A stretch of DNA of 32,302 nucleotides from Bacillota bacterium (GTDB lineage Bacteria; Bacillota; Clostridia; Christensenellales; Aristaeellaceae). This document shows, one piece after another, positions 14,303-21,914 of this stretch (the stretch's first letter is position 1; every line of letters starts with the position of its first letter). The translations under genes were made by a program, and so were the position numbers. The stretch spans positions 1 to 32,302 of the forward strand of contig JAEVYX010000071.1 of assembly GCA_023392515.1 (NCBI GenBank). Direction: 5' to 3'. The notes beneath the pieces were generated by a model. That model was not told the DNA's origin, ran no database searches, and saw only the letters and a list, made by a program, of their open reading frames with translations.

Positions 14303-15226
14303 ATGGAGCACAAGCAGCAGGATTATTTGGCCGGGCTGAAAACAGAGCAGGTGAACCAGGCATCTCTGCAGTTGGATGAATTGGACGGCAGGGGCATTGC
14401 CCGGCTGATGAATATCATTGATGAGCAGGTGGCCCAGGCAGTTGCCCAGGCGGTTCCCCAAATCGGCGAAGCGATTGACGCCATTGCCCGGCGGATGGAA
14501 TCGGGCGGACGGCTGTTTTATGTGGGCGCGGGAACCAGCGGACGGCTGGGCGTATTGGACGCATCGGAATGCCCGCCTACCTTTGGCGTCCCCAGCTATC
14601 TGGTGCAGGGGATTATTGCAGGCGGGGACACGGCATTACGATATGCCGTAGAAGGCGCAGAGGACAATCGGGAGGCCGGAAAAGGCGACCTTATGCAGCG
14701 GGGGCTGAATGAAAAGGACGCCGTAGTCGCCATCAGCGCCAGCGGCTTTGCTGCCTACTGTCAGGGTGCGCTGCAGTATGCCCGGGAGGTGGGGGCGCTG
14801 CCCATTTCCCTGTGCTGCAACCAGGGAGCGGCTCTTTCAGAGGAGGCGCAAATCGCCATCGAAATGCCGACCGGCCCGGAAGTGCTTTCGGGCTCCACAA
14901 GGCTTAAAGCCGGAACGGCTACCAAAATGGCATTGAATATGCTGACCACAGGGACAATGGTCCTATTGGGCAAGACATATGGCAACCTGATGGTAGACCT
15001 TTGCTCCACCAACGCAAAATTGAAAGACCGGTCCATCCGCATTGTCATGCACGCATTGCAATTGCCGCGGGAGCAGGCCGAAGCAGCTTTGGGAAACGCC
15101 AAGGGGAGCATCAAGGCCGCCATTGTCATGCACAAGTCCCAGGTTTCATTGGATCAGGCACAGACGGCGCTTACGAAGGCCGGGGACCGGGTGCGCAAGG
15201 CGATTGTATTGCTGAGCCAGCAATAG
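14303..15226 (+). CDS. murQ: N-acetylmuramic acid 6-phosphate etherase MurQ
   Basis: 307 residues from ATG 14303. The ribosome site is weak (GAAAGAAGAAAG), and coupling to the preceding rpiR gene is likely. It cleaves the lactyl ether of MurNAc-6-P to give GlcNAc-6-P and D-lactate in the cytoplasm. The SIS fold carries the diagnostic GAGTSGRLGVLDASECPPTF with the catalytic Glu in ASECPP, then EGAEDNREAG with the second Glu, AISASGFAAY, and LSGSTRLKAGTATKMALNM. A C-terminal helical UBA-like region closes the protein. Length is normal. Its presence sets the pathway for the whole locus: recovery of cell-wall amino sugars. Confidence 0.95.
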   Translation: MEHKQQDYLAGLKTEQVNQASLQLDELDGRGIARLMNIIDEQVAQAVAQAVPQIGEAIDAIARRMESGGRLFYVGAGTSGRLGVLDASECPPTFGVPSYLVQGIIAGGDTALRYAVEGAEDNREAGKGDLMQRGLNEKDAVVAISASGFAAYCQGALQYAREVGALPISLCCNQGAALSEEAQIAIEMPTGPEVLSGSTRLKAGTATKMALNMLTTGTMVLLGKTYGNLMVDLCSTNAKLKDRSIRIVMHALQLPREQAEAALGNAKGSIKAAIVMHKSQVSLDQAQTALTKAGDRVRKAIVLLSQQ

Positions 15227-15348
15227 GGCGGGTTGGCAAAAAAAGAAGCTGCCCTTCCACAAGTTTTTTGAGGGTATTGGAAAAGAACAAGGACGGCGGA
15301 CAGACCGCATGGATGGAACGCTTTATAAGAATCCCTTGTTGCAGAACC

Positions 15349-15391
15349 AAAAACCACCGGACGCTGACCAAGCTGCGTTCGGTGGTTTTTT
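15349..15391. terminator. Bidirectional terminator between murQ and the GGDEF/EAL gene
   Basis: ACCACCG (15353-15359) pairs with CGGTGGT (15380-15386), with an inner ACGC/GCGT pairing. It is flanked by A5 on the left and T6 on the right, so it can stop both converging transcripts. A further CAAACG/CGTTTG hairpin follows at 15410-15424. Nothing gene-like is seen in the rest of 15227-15440. Confidence 0.8.
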
Positions 15392-15440
15392 AGCTCGCCT
15401 GAAGGCCGTCAAACGAACCGTTTGGGGTGCTACCGATGAA

Positions 15441-18299
15441 CTAGCGCTGCGCTTCCCCGTTCTCCTCGGATCTGGTATCCAGGTATACTTCCAGGGCACT
15501 CAAGGGAAGGGGCGGGCAGAAATGGTAGCCTTGCGCCATATCATAGCCCAGTTTGACCAGCGTGTTGAGCCGCTTGTGGTGCTCCACACCTACGGCGATC
15601 ACCTGAAGGTTCAGGCTGTGCGCCAGGTCGACCATGGTCTGCAAAATAAATTCCTTGCCCTGGCTTGCTGCCGCGCCTGTGAGGAAGCTCTTATCGATTT
15701 TCAAAACATCCAAGGGCATGTTATACATTTGGCTCAGCGCGGCGGTACCTGCACCGTAATCGTCCAGCGCGATGCGGACACCCAGGCGGCGAAGCGTTTT
15801 CACTTTAGCAAGGTGCGTGTTAAACGCGCTCATGAAACGCTCTGAAAACTCCAGTTGCAGCGCCTGGCCGGGCAGCCCCGCTTCTTTCAGAGCCAGGTAA
15901 ACCGTATCAACAAAATCCTTCTCTTCCAATTGCAGGCCGCTTACGTTGACGGAGACAAAATAGTCCTTGCCCTGGCGCTCCCGCAATTCCCGGACAAAAC
16001 GGCAGGCCTTCTTTAATACAAAACTGCCTACCGCAGGCATCAAGCCATTCTGCTCCGCCAGAGGGATCAATTCTCCAGCGGAAATTACACCCAGATCCGG
16101 CGAGATCATCCGCAATGTGCTTTCAAAGCCGGCGATTCCGTTATTGTCCAGGCGCAGGATGGGCTGATATTCCAGCGTTAGGGTTTCCGACTCAAGAGCG
16201 CCGCCCAAGGTTTCCACAATCTTTTTGGCGCGCATTGTTCTTTCCAGAGTAACCCTTGCAGTATCGGCCGGCCGTTCCTGCCCGCCCTCCTCATACAGCG
16301 TCCATGCGGCGCCAGACAGGCCATCGGCAGCGGACAGCGCTGTTTGTGCCTTGCCAAAAAGTAGTTCCGCTGTCATACCGTTTTGGAGATAAAGGGCCGC
16401 CCCCAACAGCACAGTCAGGGATAAAGCAGCCTTTTTCCACGGGATCGGCGCGGAAAGAACCTGCTGCAGTTCAGACAAACGGCTTTCCGTTATTTCCTTG
16501 GTTTGACACGCGGGCAGATGCAGCAGAAACTTTGTATCGCCCATTCGGGCCGCCAAGCCGTTGGGGGCGGCAAAGGACCGGAGCCTGTCTGCAGTCATGC
16601 GTAGCGCCAACGCCCGCAGGATATGATCCTCGCTTCTTAATGGCAGATTGGTAAGCTGCAGGCAAATGACTGTTCCGCCTTCTTTCAAGCCCGCCTCCTC
16701 CGAGAGGCGTTCCCGCAGCCTATTCAGGAAGGCCGATTTCGTAATAAGTCCTGTGGTAGCATCGGGATGTTCGTCATCGCCGTTCACATCATGGGCCGCC
16801 GTATCATTCAGAAGTGTGGCGGATACCTTTACCGGATCGCCTTGGGGGTTGTAGTATACCCTGGCGTGAGCCTGAATCCACAGCATACCCTGCGCAGTCT
16901 TAATACGCAGCTCTTCATGAATCTGGTCAGCCTGCTGGTCAATGAGCGCATACAGCCTTTCAGCATCCTCCGGCAAAACATATTGGCTGAAAAAGTGGGA
17001 AAGGGAGAGGGAAACCTGCGGCTCCATTTGAAACAAGGCAAAAAAGCCGTCATCCGCTACCAGTTCGCCGGACAGGAGGTTAAACTCGGCCGTTACCCGC
17101 TTTTCGGCTATATCGGCGGGAACATCCTTCAAAAACTGCATCCTGTCCCGCTCTATTTCAAGCTGGGCGATGGTGGCAGCCAGTTGTCGGTTGGAATCGC
17201 TGAGGCGGTTGACATTGCTTTCCAGTAAAGCAATCATGCTGTTGTAGCCCTGTGCCAGATCGGTAAACTCCGAAGCCCCATAAGGAGTTACGGGAGTAAA
17301 CTGGTTATGCCCGGTCTGGCGGAAGGCGGCATTCAATTGCCGGATGGGGAACAGCATGCTTCGGGATGTGATACGGCCAATTAAGAAGCTTAACAGACCC
17401 AGCCCCAGGAGGGACAATACCGCATAGAGGATCACAAGAACGTCCTGGCTGCGCAGTTCGCTTTGCGCTTGGTACGTTACCAACATCCAGGGCATATTGC
17501 TCAGGATGCAGTAGCCATACCCCTGCTGTACCCCCTCCATAACCATGCTGCCGCTGCCGCTGCGCTCGCTTTGCCCGGGCACATAGCTGCCGTACAAGCC
17601 CATCAGTTCTCCGCTTTCCAAACTCTTTCCCTTCAGCGCCCCGTTTGTATGGGAAAGAATGGTGCCGCTCTGGTCCACCAGCATCATCCGGCCCGTTTCC
17701 CCCTGACGGAAGGATGCGGTTTTCCTGTCCAGCACAGTGGGAGACAATTCGCGCACCAGCACGCCCGACATGCGCCCTTCATAGGAAATGGGCACCGCAA
17801 AGTAAATGGCCTGGCTGCCCGGCGTGGAAAGGGACGGCAAAAGCCCGCTGACGGCACGGTTTCCGCTTAGCGCAACGGAAACCACAGGCATGCTCAGGAG
17901 AGATTCTTGTTTATAGGTATCTTGATGGCTGGATGCCCGAACTTCCCCTTCCCGGGTAAGCAAGGCCGCACCCAGGCATGTATCGTCCACCATGGCCGCA
18001 AGGTAACCATCCGCAGCAGCGGAAGGGTTTCCCTCCGCCTTATCCGGAAGCACACCAAGCGAGGAAAGGACCCGCTGATCCATAGCCAGCCGTTCCCCTT
18101 CGCGCAAAAGGGAATCCCCCATCAGTTCCAAATCGCTGACATTGGCGGCAGCCAGTCCCTCCAGGGCGCTCATGCGGGCAGAAAGCATGCTGCTGTTCAA
18201 ATAAGGAAAAAACAAGAGAAAAAACAAAACCAACGGCAGCACCGAAAAGGCCAGGAAGCAGGCGGTCAGTCTGCTTTGTAGGGAGAGCTTGCGCAGCAA
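15441..18299 (-). CDS. Membrane sensor with degenerate GGDEF and EAL domains
   Basis: 952 residues from TTG 18299, chosen because AAAGGAGG lies 8 bases before it; the GTG at 18308 is too close. Numbers below count from that GTG. Order: membrane helix (about 15-36), large extracytoplasmic dCache-like region, second helix near 292-312, HAMP-like segment, PAS-like region about 420-500, degenerate GGDEF about 515-690, EAL about 700-945. The GGDEF signature reads ARMGDTKFLLHLP, so no cyclase activity is expected. In the EAL domain the EAL triplet reads FES (Glu 729 kept), and Asn 788, LEFSE, DDYGAG, LKIDKSF and AQGY are kept. The Glu of AEGVE is Val (906), so phosphodiesterase activity is doubtful. 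It may bind c-di-GMP as a receptor. Last gene of a five-gene minus-strand run. Confidence 0.88.
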   Translation of the reverse strand: MLRKLSLQSRLTACFLAFSVLPLVLFFLLFFPYLNSSMLSARMSALEGLAAANVSDLELMGDSLLREGERLAMDQRVLSSLGVLPDKAEGNPSAAADGYLAAMVDDTCLGAALLTREGEVRASSHQDTYKQESLLSMPVVSVALSGNRAVSGLLPSLSTPGSQAIYFAVPISYEGRMSGVLVRELSPTVLDRKTASFRQGETGRMMLVDQSGTILSHTNGALKGKSLESGELMGLYGSYVPGQSERSGSGSMVMEGVQQGYGYCILSNMPWMLVTYQAQSELRSQDVLVILYAVLSLLGLGLLSFLIGRITSRSMLFPIRQLNAAFRQTGHNQFTPVTPYGASEFTDLAQGYNSMIALLESNVNRLSDSNRQLAATIAQLEIERDRMQFLKDVPADIAEKRVTAEFNLLSGELVADDGFFALFQMEPQVSLSLSHFFSQYVLPEDAERLYALIDQQADQIHEELRIKTAQGMLWIQAHARVYYNPQGDPVKVSATLLNDTAAHDVNGDDEHPDATTGLITKSAFLNRLRERLSEEAGLKEGGTVICLQLTNLPLRSEDHILRALALRMTADRLRSFAAPNGLAARMGDTKFLLHLPACQTKEITESRLSELQQVLSAPIPWKKAALSLTVLLGAALYLQNGMTAELLFGKAQTALSAADGLSGAAWTLYEEGGQERPADTARVTLERTMRAKKIVETLGGALESETLTLEYQPILRLDNNGIAGFESTLRMISPDLGVISAGELIPLAEQNGLMPAVGSFVLKKACRFVRELRERQGKDYFVSVNVSGLQLEEKDFVDTVYLALKEAGLPGQALQLEFSERFMSAFNTHLAKVKTLRRLGVRIALDDYGAGTAALSQMYNMPLDVLKIDKSFLTGAAASQGKEFILQTMVDLAHSLNLQVIAVGVEHHKRLNTLVKLGYDMAQGYHFCPPLPLSALEVYLDTRSEENGEAQR

Positions 18300-18327
18300 G
18301 GACGGCACCTCCTTTGCGGTAACCCGA

Positions 18328-18678
18328 TCATTCCTCTTGCTTAAGCCAGGCGGCCCAGGTATCCTCCTGCAAGCCCACCGTTACCTGATTGCCATTGCGC
18401 ACCAGGGGTGACCGCAAAAACTGCGGATTCTGCGCGAGCTCTTCCAGGATCATTGCTTCGGAGTCCATGTAGCACACGGTATGCTCCTTCGCTTTTTTAT
18501 CCTCCCGGTCCACCAGTTCCTTGGCGCCTATCTGCCGGGCAAAGAGCGCCAATTCCCGATTGCCGGGAGGATGGCGCTTTACATCCACCAATTGGTAGGG
18601 AATGCGGCGTTCCTTGAAGAACCGCTCTGCCTTCTGCATATCAAAATTCTTTTTGCTCACGTAGATTTGAATGTTCAT
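18328..18678 (-). CDS. ArsC/Spx-like protein without the active-site cysteine
   Basis: 116 residues. The fold pattern is that of the ArsC/Spx thioredoxin-like family: MNIQIYVSKKNFDMQKAERF at the start, FKERRIPYQLVDVK, and a C-terminal PLVRNGNQVTVGL. In this family the loop normally carries a cysteine (CxxC in Spx, CxxS in ArsC, or KKCFD in clostridial homologues). Here that residue is Asn 11. The only cysteine is in TVCYM. Arsenate reduction or disulfide switching is therefore unlikely. The start ATG 18678 overlaps the ppa stop as ATGA, so it is translationally coupled to ppa. Function unknown. Confidence 0.8.
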   Translation of the reverse strand: MNIQIYVSKKNFDMQKAERFFKERRIPYQLVDVKRHPPGNRELALFARQIGAKELVDREDKKAKEHTVCYMDSEAMILEELAQNPQFLRSPLVRNGNQVTVGLQEDTWAAWLKQEE

Positions 18679-19256
18679 AGACCCTCCATTTTTGAGCGGT
18701 CCTGCACGTAGAGGGATCTGTCTCCAATCAGAAAGCGCTGCACATAGGAAATCATCGCTTCCTTGATGACTTGCTGAGCCGCCTCCCGGCCGTCCATATT
18801 TTTGACGGTCATCACCTTTCCCTCCAAGCCCTTGTAAACCTCAAAAAAGTGGCTGATTTCCTGAAAAGTGTGCTGGGGCAATTGGCTGATGTCCGTATAG
18901 TCGGCCATGGAAGGATCCCCCACCGGAACGGCGATAATCTTTTCATCGGCGGATTCTCCATCCACCATGCTGATCATGCCAATTGGCCGGCATTTGACCA
19001 AGGTGAGGGGCAATATGGCCTCCTGGCAAAGCACCAATACATCCAGCGGATCGTTATCCTCCGCATAGGTGCGGGGGATGAAACCGTAGTTGGCCGGGTA
19101 GTGGGTGGAAGTGTACAGCACCCTGTCCAGCATGAGCATGCCGGTATCCTTGTCCAGCTCATACTTGTTTTTGCCGCCCTTGCTGATTTCAACCACAGCA
19201 ACGAACTCCGTGTGAGATATGCGGCTGGGATGGATATCGTGCCAGATATTGCCCAT
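18675..19256 (-). CDS. ppa: Inorganic pyrophosphatase, family I
   Basis: 193 residues from ATG 19256 behind GAGAGG. It hydrolyses pyrophosphate to two phosphates with Mg2+. The family I metal and substrate motifs are all readable: EISKGGKNKYELDKDTG, YPANYGFIPRTYAEDNDPLD (with the DxxxxDPLDV aspartates) and DEKIIAVPVGD. Length is typical. It sits 24 bases after the dnaI-like gene, in the same direction. Pyrophosphate is a product of DNA synthesis, so the neighbourhood with replication genes is biochemically sensible. Confidence 0.95.
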   Translation of the reverse strand: MGNIWHDIHPSRISHTEFVAVVEISKGGKNKYELDKDTGMLMLDRVLYTSTHYPANYGFIPRTYAEDNDPLDVLVLCQEAILPLTLVKCRPIGMISMVDGESADEKIIAVPVGDPSMADYTDISQLPQHTFQEISHFFEVYKGLEGKVMTVKNMDGREAAQQVIKEAMISYVQRFLIGDRSLYVQDRSKMEGL

Positions 19257-19280
19257 AACGTATGTCCTCTCGATTATACT

Positions 19281-20255
19281 TTAAGATTTACGGCGGATGT
19301 CGCTGCCGATGAAGGCAACCAATTCGCATTGGCCGGTATGCATAAGCCTGGAAGTGATCCTTTCCGTATACCGTTCCTGCAATTGCACGCTGGTCAAGTT
19401 GGTGCTGAGAATGGTATGCAGCCCGGCGTTTTGCCGTTCGTTGATCACGTGATAAAGCTGCACAATGGTGATATTCTCCATCATGGGCTCCACGCCCAGG
19501 TCGTCGATGAGAAGGAGGTCTACGGAAAAAAGAGGCTCGGATTCCTCGGGATTGTTTGTGAAATAGGCCTTGCGGGTCAGTTCCACCAGTTTGAAAGCGC
19601 TGATGGAAAGGGCGGAATACCCCCGCTCCAGCACCCGATGGGCAATGGCCTGCATCAAAAAGGTCTTTCCAAGGCCGCTGGGACCCATGAACAAGTAATC
19701 GCTAACAGGCGTATTGGGGAAGGAATCGGCGTAGCGCAGGCACTTGTCCCGAAGCACGCGCATGTAATCCCGCTGACTGACACCTACATTTTTAAGTGGT
19801 TCAGGGGAAAATACATCTTCACAGTAAGCCTCAAAGGTTTGGGGAGTCCGCTCGTTGAGGCCCACATCCTGGCAAAGCCGCTTGAAATACTCCCTTTGCA
19901 GGCAGTCGCAGCGGCGGCGAAGCGGCTCCCCTACATAGCCTGTATCCCTGCACACAGGGCAGCGATAGATGGGCTGCAAATAATCCTCCGGCAATCCGCT
20001 TTTCAGGAGCAAACTGCGCAGCCGGGTATTATAGGTATCCATCTCCGCCGCTACCCGGCCGCTGATGTCCTGCCCCCTTTGGGACAATACCTCCCGCAAG
20101 GCAGAAAACAAAGCGTCCCGCCGGGCTTCAAATATCCGGCCGATTTCCGGGTTTACCTTTGCGGCCTGGGCGAGGCGGGCTGCCTCTTCCCTTGCATTTT
20201 CACTCCGGCGGGCTTCATACTCAGCCAATAACTGCTCCAGGATTGCATTACGCAT
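19281..20255 (-). CDS. dnaI: DnaI/DnaC-like replicative helicase loader (AAA+ ATPase)
   Basis: 324 residues from ATG 20255, overlapping the end of the dnaD-like gene by 8 bases. The N-terminal helical part is followed by a zinc-binding motif (YRCPVCRDTGYVG, then RRRCDCLQ), as in DnaI. The AAA+ module follows, with Walker A GPSGLGKTFLM near residue 178, Walker B LLLIDDLGVE, and sensor region TILSTNLT. Such proteins load the replicative helicase DnaB/DnaC onto DNA in an ATP-dependent step. The pairing with a DnaD-like protein is the usual clostridial arrangement and supports a role in primosome assembly. Confidence 0.92.
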   Translation of the reverse strand: MRNAILEQLLAEYEARRSENAREEAARLAQAAKVNPEIGRIFEARRDALFSALREVLSQRGQDISGRVAAEMDTYNTRLRSLLLKSGLPEDYLQPIYRCPVCRDTGYVGEPLRRRCDCLQREYFKRLCQDVGLNERTPQTFEAYCEDVFSPEPLKNVGVSQRDYMRVLRDKCLRYADSFPNTPVSDYLFMGPSGLGKTFLMQAIAHRVLERGYSALSISAFKLVELTRKAYFTNNPEESEPLFSVDLLLIDDLGVEPMMENITIVQLYHVINERQNAGLHTILSTNLTSVQLQERYTERITSRLMHTGQCELVAFIGSDIRRKS

Positions 20256-21747
20256 TTTGATCCTTGGCCTCCTCTATCAGGCTGGCGGCCCATTTGGCCA
20301 AGTCAATCTCATCATAGGTGCGCTGGGTATATTGCTGCTGGGAAACCACTTTCCCCTTTTGCGCAACCGGGGAAGAGGTCGCTGCATAGGAGGCGCTGCG
20401 CTCTGCCCGGGCTGCCTGCACCCTTTCAGGGGTCGTAATGTCCGCATCATGCCAGGCCTTTAAAAGCTTATCGAGATACGGCATTGGCTTCTCCGCATCC
20501 TTTGATAGGGAAGCGGCCAGGAACAGCATCTCCTGGGAAAAACCCCAGTCCTTCTGCCACTTATCCAAAAGAGCCCGGTCCGGCACGGAGGGCTTTCCCG
20601 TCTTTCCGCATTGCTCATACAGCCTTGCCAGAAGCCGCCCGCTTTCATGAAAGGAGGCGATATAGGCCTTTACCTGATCGGGTGTCTTCAGGCCCTTATC
20701 AGCCCAGGTTTCAATCAGGCGCAGCACATCATCCAGCTTGCCCCCGGCCCGGGACACCTCCCCCGCCGCAAGAAGAATGACCTCATGGGGGGCAAGGGTA
20801 AGCATGCTGCGGTAGGCGGCAAGGGTTCCCTCCGTAGCCGAAACGCTGCGCATGCCCAAGGCCTGCATAAGCTCCTTGAGCGGAGCGATATTCTCCTGCT
20901 CCTTTTGAAACTGGCGCTCCACCTGGGCGGCGGTAGCCGGCGTTTTTTCACTGCGCTTGCGAAGCCCGTTCAGGATACCATCCAAATAGGCCATGGTAGG
21001 GTCGCCCTTGGTAGTCTCCCGGCAGGCGGCTTCAATCGCGTCAGGGGTATAGCCCCATTGTTCGGTCCATTTGCGGTAGAGCGCCATCTCGTCTTCCGAA
21101 GGCTGATGGCGCCGGCCCAGGCGGCGCAGGATTTTCCGGGTACCTTCCAGAACAGCCTGGGAGCGGGAGAGCACCGTTTCCGCATCCTCAATGGTAACGA
21201 CATGCTCCTGGGCCAATTGCACAGCCACCTTTTGGGCGGCTTTGAAGCTGAATTGCTTGCCCCGGGTGGCAATCAAATGCTGCACCAGCATCAGAACCAC
21301 TTCGGGGGGAAGCCTCAAATCCTCAACCCATTCGTAGGCCAGGCTAGTCTCCTGGCCGTGAAGCTGCCGATCCTCGCCAAAGGCGGCATAGAGTGCCTCG
21401 GCAAACTGGGCATACTGCTTGTCCACCGTGGGACACTGGCGCATGAAAAGCTGCTGTTTGGCATTCATATACCGGAAAGCCGGGGGATTGTCCCCTATGC
21501 GCTGAACCAGCCCTTTGCGCTCCCAATAGCGGTAAGCCGCCAGCACCTCGTCCTCATCCAGGCCCAAATCCCTGGCCATGCCGGGGAGGCTCATGTTGGC
21601 GGTAGGATGATAGTTGTGCATCAAGCCATATAAATAAACCTTCACATATTCGCCTTTTGCGGCGGGAAGGTATTCCTGCAAAAATAGATTCTCTACAGGC
21701 GTGGCGTCAAACAGAAAATATTGCTCATCAAACTCAAACAGGGGCAT
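20248..21747 (-). CDS. DnaD-like replication initiation protein with two DnaD/DnaB_2 domains
   Basis: 499 residues from ATG 21747 behind GAGGTGA; a longer frame to 21849 has no ribosome site and overlaps the promoter. The N-terminal part (about 1-100) resembles a winged helix (GEYVKVYLYGLMHNY, then ARDLGLDEDEVLAAYRYWER). Two related C-terminal modules follow, one with YRKWTEQWGYTPDAI and MAYLDGILNGL, the other with LDKWQKDWGFSQEML and MPYLDKLLKAW. That YxxxW-type pattern is typical of the DnaD C-terminal domain. DnaD and DnaB of Bacillus remodel DNA and recruit the helicase loader. First gene of the five-gene run and directly upstream of the loader gene. Confidence 0.88.
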   Translation of the reverse strand: MPLFEFDEQYFLFDATPVENLFLQEYLPAAKGEYVKVYLYGLMHNYHPTANMSLPGMARDLGLDEDEVLAAYRYWERKGLVQRIGDNPPAFRYMNAKQQLFMRQCPTVDKQYAQFAEALYAAFGEDRQLHGQETSLAYEWVEDLRLPPEVVLMLVQHLIATRGKQFSFKAAQKVAVQLAQEHVVTIEDAETVLSRSQAVLEGTRKILRRLGRRHQPSEDEMALYRKWTEQWGYTPDAIEAACRETTKGDPTMAYLDGILNGLRKRSEKTPATAAQVERQFQKEQENIAPLKELMQALGMRSVSATEGTLAAYRSMLTLAPHEVILLAAGEVSRAGGKLDDVLRLIETWADKGLKTPDQVKAYIASFHESGRLLARLYEQCGKTGKPSVPDRALLDKWQKDWGFSQEMLFLAASLSKDAEKPMPYLDKLLKAWHDADITTPERVQAARAERSASYAATSSPVAQKGKVVSQQQYTQRTYDEIDLAKWAASLIEEAKDQNA

Positions 21748-21771
21748 GAAATTCACCTCATTATCCTTGCT

Positions 21772-21781
21772 ATTATACCAT
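21772..21781 (-). promoter_or_regulatory. Extended -10 promoter of the dnaD-like operon
   Basis: ATGGTATAAT on the minus strand (TGG-TATAAT), 25 bases before the start codon. A weak TTGTAC lies at 21802-21797 with a 19-base gap. Confidence 0.6.
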
Positions 21782-21886
21782 AATCCGCGCAAGCTGTACA
21801 ACGGAATAGCGCAGGGATGATGTAAAGACGGAAGCTTTAAGCCATGCACCTGCAGACTTCCCGTGCTTTCCTCCTTCGCCTTTCAT

Positions 21887-21896
21887 ATGGTATAAT
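21887..21896 (+). promoter_or_regulatory. Extended -10 promoter of dnaE
   Basis: ATGGTATAAT, identical to the divergent dnaD-like promoter, ending 18 bases before the dnaE start codon. No good -35. The leader would be very short. Confidence 0.6.
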
Positions 21897-21914
21897 AACG
21901 GCGAGGTGAACGAT

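Noticed and set aside
15309..15845. Plus-strand frame starting after murQ
   Set aside because: It runs through the bidirectional terminator and into the antisense of the EAL domain, with no ribosome site.
18771..20231. Long plus-strand open frame (486 codons) opposite ppa and the dnaI-like gene
   Set aside because: It is antisense to two genes with complete, recognisable motifs, and its translation shows no family pattern.
20611..21633. Plus-strand open frame opposite the dnaD-like gene
   Set aside because: Antisense shadow of a real gene in GC-rich DNA; low-complexity, histidine- and glycine-rich translation.
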